A stretch of 64,000 nucleotides of DNA from NCBI RefSeq assembly GCF_014290175.1, contig NZ_JACOOR010000003.1, positions 394,436-458,435 on the forward strand, given 5' to 3'. Within the stretch, counting starts at the first letter, position 1, and the number at the start of each line of letters is the position of its first letter. Positions 50,901-57,813 of this stretch are shown here, piece after piece. Below the pieces are notes generated by a model. It made no database searches and was not told the DNA's origin. It worked only from the letters and a program-made list of their open reading frames with translations. The translations under genes and the position numbers were made by a program. The DNA comes from Anaerosacchariphilus hominis. Its GTDB lineage: Bacteria > Bacillota > Clostridia > Lachnospirales > Lachnospiraceae.

Positions 50901-51322
50901 CTCCATGTAAGCGTCCATGAATACGGGATAGATTTCTGCGCTTCTTTGTCGTAGCGGGTATTCTCGTAAATGTAGTAATTCATCTGATATACCCGGTTGC
51001 TGCGAATATGGCGGTTATGCTCGGTGGTCTGCCACTCGTTAGCGGTGTGCTGCACAACGGTTGTCCTTGTGTATTCAATCGCTTTGTCAAGCAAAAGCGT
51101 TTTGCCCGCCTGTTCCTCCCATGCGGCGGCGCGGCTTGAGAGATCGTTAAAAATCGCCTGTTCCGCTGCCGCGCTTTCCTCGCGCATGGCGTGTAGCTGC
51201 TCCGGCGGCAAGGAAACATAGGGGGCAATATCCCCGTCCTTTGCTTCAAAATATATCCGGCGTTCTATCCGCATGGTTTCGGCGGTTTCCAATTTGTCAT
51301 GGTCGTATGAAGAATACGGCAT
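47972..51322 (-). CDS. Multi-domain antirestriction protein (ArdA-like + ArdC + YodL/DUF4316)
   Basis: A 1116-residue protein. An N-terminal region (about 1-200) is of unknown function. An ArdA-like domain follows (about 243-450: SGYWLDMPATKEQLHEAMQSVGI and ADVDELNFLAARLEQLDPAE). An ArdC-type single-strand DNA binding domain comes next (about 495-570: FHDYSLNNTILIAMQ and GFRQWEKEFDRHV). A zinc-peptidase motif HEIAHAKLHD lies near 685. A YodL domain (about 795-895) and a DUF4316 tail end the protein. ArdA mimics DNA to block type I restriction; ArdC protects incoming single strands. The fusion would guard the element on entry to a new host. Confidence 0.88.
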   Translation of the reverse strand: MPYSSYDHDKLETAETMRIERRIYFEAKDGDIAPYVSLPPEQLHAMREESAAAEQAIFNDLSSRAAAWEEQAGKTLLLDKAIEYTRTTVVQHTANEWQTTEHNRHIRSNRVYQMNYYIYENTRYDKEAQKSIPYSWTLTWSVRTNSPSRTQAKIAGQDRKVFTDKAAMEKYLNGRIKAYDRLFTEISPPIPQEYADYFKVNGMLMPDYTIEGEEPPQQQQQAAAIPETTGQEKEREHMSEQFSIMIGNRSRFEAGDPSGYWLDMPATKEQLHEAMQSVGITADNPQDFSIRGFSDDPEKHIALPYEMVCAADVDELNFLAARLEQLDPAEVGKLNAALQQKNGLANIGQVIDFTYNVDFYVHIPEVHNYHDLGDYYLNQSGMVQMPEEWKGGIDLSTFGRNAAAQEKGAFTEYGYIVESGDEWERQFEGREVPEEYRIMSYPQPERGEQDKAYMDAAETQQADAQAAEPQQPRPVVPIILTSEKPAEKVKEITARLEQGVQAIFDSDRYKEFLTAMSKFHDYSLNNTILIAMQGGNLVMGFRQWEKEFDRHVKKGEKGIKIFAPAPYKVKKLVDKIDPETRKPMLDREGKVVKEEKEITVPAFKVITVFDISQTEGKEFPDLSVKPLLADVEQYEDFFAALEKASPVPIAFEQITNGANGYFSLTDKRIAIKEGVSELQAVKTAIHEIAHAKLHDVDLNAPPEQQNRVDRHTCEVEAESVAYTVCQHFGLDTSDYSFGYVAGWSSGKEMTELKASLETIQTTAKELITEIEGHFTELQQQRQAEQEQGDTFSIYQLKRGDETRDLRFEPYDRLQAAGLTIDRVNYELVYTAPLTKDMTLGDIWERFNIDHPADFKGHSLSVSDIVVLHQNDEDTAHYVDSIGFQQVPEFLQEQQTPVFDKLPPEQQQALSDTVQDTLQMLVDADKRIYGDVTGKTLEAIAAQGYSYKDGQLEKQQPEATPDSLLTGETVRTPRGNFHITDMSREQIEAAGFGFHHASEDGKYLIMGNGTQAYAIAAEQPQRDNPLKHVEDTIEQNDNNFDGLINNTPQTPTVADFEQRAKAGEAISVTDLAKAVKAEKREQPQKKPSILKKLDEYKKQAAQQPKDKQKEHKKDLEV

Positions 51323-51352
51323 ATTGTTTCATCACGTCCTTTCTCGATTTTT

Positions 51353-51449
51353 AAGGGTTTGGGACTATCCCAACAAGCAAAATGCCCGCGCTCTCTATGG
51401 GAAGCGCGGGCATTTCTCGCAAACGGGTACTCGTTTGCTGTGCTTGCTA
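51353..51449 (-). repeat. Inverted oriT-like repeat, copy 2
   Basis: The reverse complement of this segment matches 45847-45910 closely: the GCAAACG/CGTTTGC arms, AAGCACAGC and the TTGGGA/TCCCAA palindrome are all present. A 26-nt hairpin (CCCGCGC/GCGCGGG with neighbours, 51385-51410) is inserted in the middle. It lies upstream of the antirestriction gene. Confidence 0.7.
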
Positions 51450-51815
51450 TGTAGTTGTTTTTATCCGTAAACGCCTGTTTCTCTCGCTTTGGGCTTTCTG
51501 TCTGCGGCGTATCTTTGCCGCGCAATCGGGGCAGTATTTCGCCCGGTTGCTGCCCGCCGCAAACGTGCTGCCGCATACCGCGCAACGCTTCAAATCGGTT
51601 TCCCCGCTGCGGGTGATCTGTTCGCAAAGCTGCCTGTCGGCGGGTAATACCGCTTCGCGGAAATAGCGGCATAACAGCGAATAGCTGATACTCTGCACAC
51701 ACACGCAAGTTTCCCCGTCGTCCAGCAGCAGACAATTCCCGCAATCGTTGTTTGCACAAGCGGCGCGGGTCATTTTCTTTACGGCGCGGTATTGCTTTTC
51801 ATCAAGCCTTATCAT
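51447..51815 (-). CDS. Cysteine-rich VLP-domain protein
   Basis: A 122-residue protein with many Cys pairs: ACANNDCGNCLLLDDGETCVC, then RYFREAVLPAD (the VLP sequence), RCAVCGSTFAAGSNRAKYCPDCAAKIRRRQ. The two C-terminal CxxC pairs form a zinc ribbon. It is a conserved, unstudied member of Tn1549-like transfer regions. It overlaps the topB start region by 4 nt and ends inside the oriT-like repeat. It may bind DNA. Confidence 0.85.
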   Translation of the reverse strand: MIRLDEKQYRAVKKMTRAACANNDCGNCLLLDDGETCVCVQSISYSLLCRYFREAVLPADRQLCEQITRSGETDLKRCAVCGSTFAAGSNRAKYCPDCAAKIRRRQKAQSERNRRLRIKTTT

Positions 51816-53887
51816 TTTCGGTTCTGCTCGACGCGGAAGTTTACATACTTGCCGCCTGTGTCGGCAAGCAGCACAACTCCGTCAAAGGTCTTTCCCGTCT
51901 TGGTCGAGTACATACCTTTGATTTTTACCTTTCCGTCTTTCAAAAGGGCGGCGGCAATCGCCTTTGTGAAAGCCTTTTTGCGCTGCTCAAAAAAGCGGTC
52001 ATTCTTCCACATCACAAAGCTGCAAGCCCTGTCGGAGCAGTAAAAGTTTTTCTTGCCCTCGTAAACCGCCGCGCCGCAACGGGGGCAAGTGCCGATTGCT
52101 TCCCGCTGCGGGGTAAACAGCTTCGCTTTATCCTCGGAAATCGCGGAATAGGTCTTGACAAGCCCCGCTGTCATTTCCTCAATCCCGCGCATGAAGTCGG
52201 CGGGGCTGTCGCTGCCCTTTGCAATCCCGGTAAGGCGCGTTTCCCATTCTGCCGTAAGCTGCGGGGACGTAAGGCTGTCGGGCAGGATAGCGGCAAGGTT
52301 ATACCCGTCCTTTGTGGGGATTAGCTTTTTGCCCTTGCGCTCGGCAAAGCCCGCACTAATGAGTTTTTCAATGATACCCGCCCGCGTTGCGGTAGTGCCT
52401 AACCCTTTGCGCTCTGCGTCCTCCGGCGTTTCTTCCTTGCCCGCGTTCTCCATAGCGGACAGAAGCGTATCTTCGGTATATGCTTTCGGGGGCTGCGTGT
52501 AACACTCGGAGATCTCCGCTGCCGGATTGTCAAAGGTCTGCCCCTCGGCAAGCGGCGGCAAAACGGTTTCCGGCTCTGCGTCCTCGTCCTGTTCCTCGGA
52601 CGCGGCGCGGGACAGCTTTTCAATCTCACGCCACCCCTCGCAAAGCGTCGTCTTTCCCTTTGCGGTAAAGGTATAACCGCCGCAAGAGATAACCGCCGTA
52701 ACCGCTTCATATTCATAGGGCGCGGCTGCGGCGCAAAGCAGCTTCGCGCATACAAGGGTCATAAGTTTTGTTTCGCTGTCGGTAAGGGAAGAAAAGCCCG
52801 TTTTCAAAAACTCGGCTGTCGGCAAAATAGCGTGGTGGTCGGTTACTTTGCTGTTGTCGCAAACCCTTGTAAGGTCTGCTTGCAGCTTCACGTCCCGCAT
52901 AAAGGGAAGCAGCGAACAAAGCCCGGTAATGAGTTCCTTTGTGCTGTCCTGCATATCGGAAGTGATATATTTGCTGTCGGTGCGGGGATAGGTCAAAAGC
53001 CGCTTTTCATAGAGGGCTTGCGCATAATCAAGGGTCTGTTTCGCCGTAAACCCGTACAGGCGGTTGGCTTCGCGCTGCAACGCGGTAAGGTCAAACAGCT
53101 TCGGCGGTGCAACGGTCTTTTTCTCTTTTTTGAGGGAAGTACAAACGGCTTGCGATTTCTCGCAAGCCGCTTTCATCTGCTGCGCTGCCGCTTCGTCGTT
53201 CAACCTTTCGGACAAAGCCGAAACACCGCCCGCGTCCAGACGGACAACATGATATTTTTCTTTCTTAAAGCTGCTGATCGCATAGTCGCGGTTTACCAGC
53301 ATGGTAAGGGTGGGCGTCTGCACTCTGCCGACATTCAGCGTTTTGTGATAGAGGATAGAGAAAAGGCGGGTCGCGTTAATCCCGACAAGCCAATCTGCCT
53401 TTGCTCTGCAAAGCGCGGATTGATAGAGGTTGTCATAGCTGCGCCCGTCTTTGAGGTTTGAAAAGCCCTCGCGGATTGCGCTTTCTTCCATACTGCTAAT
53501 CCAAAGGCGGGAAAAGGGCTTTTTGCAATTTGCCTGTTCATAGACAAAGCGAAAAATGAGTTCTCCCTCGCGCCCGCTGTCGCACGCATTGACAATCTCG
53601 GAAACGTCGCTGCGGTGCATAAGGTCTTTGAGTACGGAAAACTGCTGCTCCTTGCCGTTGGCAACGGTAAACTGCCAATCCTGCGGGACAATGGGGAGAT
53701 CGTCATACTTCCATTTTCGGTACTGCTCGTTGTAGGTCGCCGCGTCCGCAAGGCTAATCAAATGCCCGATACACCAGGACACAAGGTAGCCGCCGCCCTC
53801 AAAATATCCTCTGCGCTTTTCATTCGCGCCAAGTACGGCGGCAATCGCCGCCCCGACGCTCGGTTTCTCTGCAATTACAAGTTTCAT
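51812..53887 (-). CDS. topB: DNA topoisomerase III (conjugative type)
   Basis: A 691-residue type IA topoisomerase. Toprim domain MKLVIAEKPSVGAAIAAVLG at the start and NACDSGREGELIFRFVY (about 98-114); catalytic Tyr in LTYPRTDSKYI near residue 305. A C-terminal zinc-ribbon/repair domain (ATCPRCGAAVYEGKKNFYCSD-like, about 604-640) completes it. Conjugative elements use TopB to resolve single-strand intermediates. It overlaps the DUF4366 gene by 4 nt, consistent with one long transfer operon. Confidence 0.95.
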   Translation of the reverse strand: MKLVIAEKPSVGAAIAAVLGANEKRRGYFEGGGYLVSWCIGHLISLADAATYNEQYRKWKYDDLPIVPQDWQFTVANGKEQQFSVLKDLMHRSDVSEIVNACDSGREGELIFRFVYEQANCKKPFSRLWISSMEESAIREGFSNLKDGRSYDNLYQSALCRAKADWLVGINATRLFSILYHKTLNVGRVQTPTLTMLVNRDYAISSFKKEKYHVVRLDAGGVSALSERLNDEAAAQQMKAACEKSQAVCTSLKKEKKTVAPPKLFDLTALQREANRLYGFTAKQTLDYAQALYEKRLLTYPRTDSKYITSDMQDSTKELITGLCSLLPFMRDVKLQADLTRVCDNSKVTDHHAILPTAEFLKTGFSSLTDSETKLMTLVCAKLLCAAAAPYEYEAVTAVISCGGYTFTAKGKTTLCEGWREIEKLSRAASEEQDEDAEPETVLPPLAEGQTFDNPAAEISECYTQPPKAYTEDTLLSAMENAGKEETPEDAERKGLGTTATRAGIIEKLISAGFAERKGKKLIPTKDGYNLAAILPDSLTSPQLTAEWETRLTGIAKGSDSPADFMRGIEEMTAGLVKTYSAISEDKAKLFTPQREAIGTCPRCGAAVYEGKKNFYCSDRACSFVMWKNDRFFEQRKKAFTKAIAAALLKDGKVKIKGMYSTKTGKTFDGVVLLADTGGKYVNFRVEQNRK

Positions 53888-54615
53888 ACTTTCTCGTCCT
53901 CCTGCTCGGTTTCTAATTCTTCCTCGTCCTCGTCGTCCTCGTCAAAATCGAGATCGTCAAGGTTGCTGCTGCCTTTTGCCGCGTCCTTTTTGGGCTTCAT
54001 AATCTTAAAGTAATAGAACGCGCCGCCGCCCACTGCGGCAAGAAGCAGCACGACAAGCAGAATAGCACCGCCCATGCCGCCGCCTTTATCTTCCTCCGGC
54101 TCCGGCTGCTCGGTTTCTTCCGGCTCCGGCTCGGCTTCCTTGCCCGCGCACTCGCTCATATTGACGCTGCAAACGGGGCAATCGGTGTTGACGCTTCCGG
54201 CAACGCATTTTTCAGTACAGCTACAAGCGGGGGCTTCGGTCTGTTCGTCCTCCATAAGCTGCAAAAGGTCTTTTTCATCAACTTGATTGAGGAAATGGAC
54301 GGTGTTTTCTCCGTCCTCGGCGCGGTCAATGATGATGTAAAAATAGTTTCCGTTTTTCGTAACGACGGTAATAAACTGCTTATCGCCGGACGCTTCGCCC
54401 GTTATGTCGTCCACAAGGCTCATGTTGCCCTCCGGCGTTAAGGGCTGCGGCTCATAGCCGCCCGTCGTTTCTTCCGGCTCGGTTTCGGTTACGGGGGTAG
54501 GCGGCTCGTCGCTCACATCACCGCCGCCCGCAAAAGCGGTAACAGAAAAGCCGCCCATGAGTACAAGGGCGGCAAGCAAAGCGGTAACGCTGCGGAACAG
54601 TTTTTTATGCTTCAT
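53884..54615 (-). CDS. DUF4366 (CD1107-like) membrane protein
   Basis: A 243-residue exported protein; the start at 54615 (MKHKKLFRSVTALLAALVLMG) follows AGGAGG and gives a signal peptide ending FAGG. The DUF4366 core contains PLTPEGNMSLVDDITGE, then QFITVVTKNGNYFYIIIDRA and VHFLNQVDEKDLL. A Cys-rich stretch and a transmembrane helix (about 190-212) precede a very acidic tail. It is surface-anchored and probably part of the conjugation machinery. It overlaps the DUF4315 gene by 11 nt. Confidence 0.88.
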   Translation of the reverse strand: MKHKKLFRSVTALLAALVLMGGFSVTAFAGGGDVSDEPPTPVTETEPEETTGGYEPQPLTPEGNMSLVDDITGEASGDKQFITVVTKNGNYFYIIIDRAEDGENTVHFLNQVDEKDLLQLMEDEQTEAPACSCTEKCVAGSVNTDCPVCSVNMSECAGKEAEPEPEETEQPEPEEDKGGGMGGAILLVVLLLAAVGGGAFYYFKIMKPKKDAAKGSSNLDDLDFDEDDEDEEELETEQEDEKV

Positions 54616-54871
54616 CTTCGGTTTCCTCCTGTTCGTCGGTATAGTCTGTGTCCGGCTGCGGCAAAATGATTTCGCCGTTGGCATAGGCGGAGAGGAACGC
54701 GGCAAGCTGCGCCCCGTCAAGGTGTACCGCTTTCACCATTTGAACGATCTGCGCGTTTTCTTCCTCGATTTTCTGCGCTTCAAGGTCTTTCAGCCTTTTT
54801 TGGTATTCAAGGACTTTCGCCCTCGTTTTCTCAATATCCCTTTCGATACGGTCAAGTTTCGTGTTTGCCAT
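54605..54871 (-). CDS. DUF4315 coiled-coil protein
   Basis: An 88-residue protein with an N-terminal coiled coil (LDRIERDIEKTRAKVLEYQKRLKDLEAQKIEEEN), then HLDGAQLAAFLSAYANGEI, the DUF4315 signature. It is conserved between the NlpC/P60 and DUF4366 genes in Tn1549-like elements. The stop overlaps the next ATG region by 11 nt. A role as an adaptor of the transfer complex is likely but unproven. Confidence 0.9.
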   Translation of the reverse strand: MANTKLDRIERDIEKTRAKVLEYQKRLKDLEAQKIEEENAQIVQMVKAVHLDGAQLAAFLSAYANGEIILPQPDTDYTDEQEETEDEA

Positions 54872-54892
54872 AGAAATAAACTCCTTTCAAAG

Positions 54893-56860
54893 TCAGTTGT
54901 AATGTAGCCGCCCATAGGCGTAAAAATGGGATTGCCAATAGCTTGTATCAAGTTTTGCGTATTGTATCGGGTCGCCACAATGCAGCATGACGGGGCTTCC
55001 GTCCCCGTCCTCGCCAACGTAGATACCCACATGAGATACCCCCGGTGTGTCATATGTACCCGTAAAGAAAACCAAATCCCCCGGCTGCGGGTTGGAAACG
55101 CGGGTTGAAATGTTGTAAAGCCCCTGCGCCCCAAGTCTGCCCGTATTGTATAAGCCGCTGTTCGTCAGCACATAGCTAACAAAACCGCTGCAATCAAAAG
55201 AGGTTTCCGGGCTGCTGCCGCCCCACACATAAGGAAAACCGACATACTTTTCCGCTTCCTCAATGAGCCGCGCAAACTGTTCATCTTCCAGATAGGCGGG
55301 CGGGATTTCATAATCCGCTGGCGGGTTTTCATAGTATTTTGAAATATAGCCGGATTGCGGGAAAAGATCGGGTCTGTTTCCCAGCGACGACATATACATA
55401 GCGTACATGGATAGCTGTTCCTCGCCCATAATGTAAACGGGAACATGGGAGAGGTTGAAGTTTTCCAAATCCACATTGAGAATGTAATAGTTATAGGCTA
55501 CTTCAACGTCGTATTCGTTGCCTTCGCTGTCCGTCCGCGTTTCGGTGCGGTAGCGTACCTCGACTTCCTCCGTAACCGTCAAGATATACTGTTTATCAAA
55601 GAGCATTTCAAGGGTGCTTTGCGCTTCATCGAGAGTAAACACGCCCTCATGCCAAGCGGAGAGGATAGAGATTAGCACATACGGGTCATGCTCGATCTCG
55701 TCAGCCGTTACCCGGTATTCGTCATAGCCGGGGTATTCGCTTTCGATGTTATCCAGCATATCCTGTAACTCGGCTTCCATAGCGACATACGCGCTTTCTG
55801 CGCCTGTAATATCCGCGTCCTCGGAGAGATAGGACGACGCAATCAAGCCGCTGCCGCTGTTGCCGCCGAACAGGGAACAAGAGGACAAGCCGCCGAAAAA
55901 CAGAAGCACGATAAAGGCAATCCCGCCCACAATCAAACAGCCTTTCCAATGCCGGACGACAAAGAACGTCGCCCGTTTGGTTTCCTGCGCCGTTTTCTTC
56001 GCCGCCTTTGCGGTGGCTTCGGCGGTCTTTTTCACCTTGCCGCCCGTTTTCAACGCCTTTGCATACTGCTTTTTAATGCGCTGTTTTTGCCAAAAACGGG
56101 AAATCGGGTTGGAGTGCGCAAGGGCGGGGTTATCATGCAGCGCCTTTTGGTAGAGGAAATCGGCGTTTGCCTTTGCTGCCTTTTTCTCGGCTGCTGCCGC
56201 CGCCCGGTAAGGTTTCAGCTTATGGCTGCGTATGCCGCGTTTTACTGCCCGCGTCGTCATGCCGCCCGCTTTCTCGCCCACAAGTTCTATCCTGTGTCCG
56301 CTTTCCACACCGACGTTTTCTTTCTCCACCTCATAGATTTTTCCATGTACGGCGGCGTCCAATTCCTGCGCCGGACGGGATAACGGGTTATGACGCAACT
56401 TGCCGTTTGGGGGCTTATCCGTTTTTTCAAAAGCAAGGCGCGTCTTTGCTTTGCCTTTGGCTTCGTCAAAAACGCGCTCTTTTGTGATTTTGGTCTGTTT
56501 GGGGATAGCTGCCCGCGCTTTGTCTAAACGGTCAGCCGCCGTATCGGATTTTTTGATTGCCTTTTGCAGGTCCGGCGTTGCCCGTTCCGCTTCGGAAAAC
56601 TGCAAGCGGGACGTATGGGTTTTAAGCTGTGCTGCGTCAAGGGTCTTTTTCTCCGCGCCCTTTTCAAAGTGGCGGCTAACCTCTGTGCTGATACGTTGGG
56701 TTGTCTTTTCTGCTGCTCCCGCTACGGGGGCTGAATAGTTTTCCTCCGGCGGTCTTTCGCTGATACTCGTTGTTTCGCCCGTCGTAAGGTTTTCCGCAAT
56801 CGCCCCGTCGCGGGTCATTTTCTGCGTTACCTTGTCGGGGGCTTTTAATTCCTTGCTCAA
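54893..56860 (-). CDS. Conjugation-associated NlpC/P60 peptidase (CD1108 type)
   Basis: A 655-residue membrane protein. A long basic N-terminal half (about 1-305) is cytoplasmic. One transmembrane helix (CLIVGGIAFIVLLFFGG, about 310-326) leads to an extracellular part. There the NlpC/P60 domain has Cys in TSFDCSGFVSYVL and His in GVSHVGIYVG, near residues 565 and 625. It opens peptidoglycan for the conjugation channel. It overlaps the methyltransferase gene by 4 nt. The length is normal for the CD1108 family. Confidence 0.9.
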   Translation of the reverse strand: MSKELKAPDKVTQKMTRDGAIAENLTTGETTSISERPPEENYSAPVAGAAEKTTQRISTEVSRHFEKGAEKKTLDAAQLKTHTSRLQFSEAERATPDLQKAIKKSDTAADRLDKARAAIPKQTKITKERVFDEAKGKAKTRLAFEKTDKPPNGKLRHNPLSRPAQELDAAVHGKIYEVEKENVGVESGHRIELVGEKAGGMTTRAVKRGIRSHKLKPYRAAAAAEKKAAKANADFLYQKALHDNPALAHSNPISRFWQKQRIKKQYAKALKTGGKVKKTAEATAKAAKKTAQETKRATFFVVRHWKGCLIVGGIAFIVLLFFGGLSSCSLFGGNSGSGLIASSYLSEDADITGAESAYVAMEAELQDMLDNIESEYPGYDEYRVTADEIEHDPYVLISILSAWHEGVFTLDEAQSTLEMLFDKQYILTVTEEVEVRYRTETRTDSEGNEYDVEVAYNYYILNVDLENFNLSHVPVYIMGEEQLSMYAMYMSSLGNRPDLFPQSGYISKYYENPPADYEIPPAYLEDEQFARLIEEAEKYVGFPYVWGGSSPETSFDCSGFVSYVLTNSGLYNTGRLGAQGLYNISTRVSNPQPGDLVFFTGTYDTPGVSHVGIYVGEDGDGSPVMLHCGDPIQYAKLDTSYWQSHFYAYGRLHYN

Positions 56861-57813
56861 TGTTCATCACCTCCAATACGCTGTTTTGCAAGGGTGCAGT
56901 ATTCGGGGTTGATCTCTATACCCACATAGCGGCGGGAAAGGCTTTTTGCCGCCGCTGCGGTCGTGCCGCTGCCTAAAAACGGGTCAAGCACAATCCCGCC
57001 GACAGGACAGCCCGACAAAATGCACGTTTCCGCAAGTTTGGGCGGGAACGCTGCAAAATGCCCGCCGCGATAGGAAGCTGTGTTGATCTGCCAAACGTTG
57101 CGGCGGCTGCGGACGGGGGAAATCATTTCGTCGGTGTATGCGCCTTTCCTGCGGGGACGGTTGATTTTCTGCGGCTGGTTTTGCCCCGGAACGGTAGCGG
57201 CATATTTGTTGCCTTTCCCAACTCCGCTTTTCAGCCGTACCGCCGTTGTGGGGGCTATCGGCTCGGCTACTGCTTGCCAATCATAGTAATATTTCTTTGA
57301 CTTGGTAAGCAGAAACACATATTCATAGCAGCGCGTCGGTCTGTCCCGCGTGCTTTCCGGCATGGCGTTTCCCTTGTGCCAAATGATAGAACTGCGCAAA
57401 TACCAACCGTCGCCCCGCAAGGCAAGGGCTACAAGCCACGGAATACCGATTAGGTCTTTCGGCTTGCAGCCGGGGGCGCGGTGGTTTACCGCCACTTGCT
57501 GCCCGTTCCTGCCTTTGGGGTATTTCGGGTCTTGGTGGTCGGCTTTGCTGCCTGTGCCGCAATAAGTGTCCGCGATATTCAGCCAACAAGTACCCTCCGG
57601 CGTAAGCACCCGCTTTACCTCATGGAAAACCGCCGTAATGCGGGAAACATATTCCTCCGGCGTTGCTTCCCGCCCGATCTGCCCGTCTGTGCCGTAATCG
57701 CGCAAAGCATAGTAGGGCGGGGACGTTACGCAACAATCCAAACAGTTATCCGGCAAGGTTTGAAGCACCTGCAAGCTGTCGCCGCAATAGATTTTATCCG
57801 TTTCTATCCTCAT
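56857..57813 (-). CDS. Beta-class DNA methyltransferase (N4-cytosine or N6-adenine)
   Basis: A 318-residue amino-methyltransferase. Motif IV VTSPPYYALRDYG (about 29-41) comes before motif I LDPFLGSGTTAAAA (about 275-288), the beta-class order. TSPPY is more common among N4-cytosine enzymes, but specificity cannot be read. The variable region in the middle would set the DNA target. In this operon it probably shields the element from host restriction. It overlaps its neighbours by 4 nt at both ends. Confidence 0.9.
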   Translation of the reverse strand: MRIETDKIYCGDSLQVLQTLPDNCLDCCVTSPPYYALRDYGTDGQIGREATPEEYVSRITAVFHEVKRVLTPEGTCWLNIADTYCGTGSKADHQDPKYPKGRNGQQVAVNHRAPGCKPKDLIGIPWLVALALRGDGWYLRSSIIWHKGNAMPESTRDRPTRCYEYVFLLTKSKKYYYDWQAVAEPIAPTTAVRLKSGVGKGNKYAATVPGQNQPQKINRPRRKGAYTDEMISPVRSRRNVWQINTASYRGGHFAAFPPKLAETCILSGCPVGGIVLDPFLGSGTTAAAAKSLSRRYVGIEINPEYCTLAKQRIGGDEH

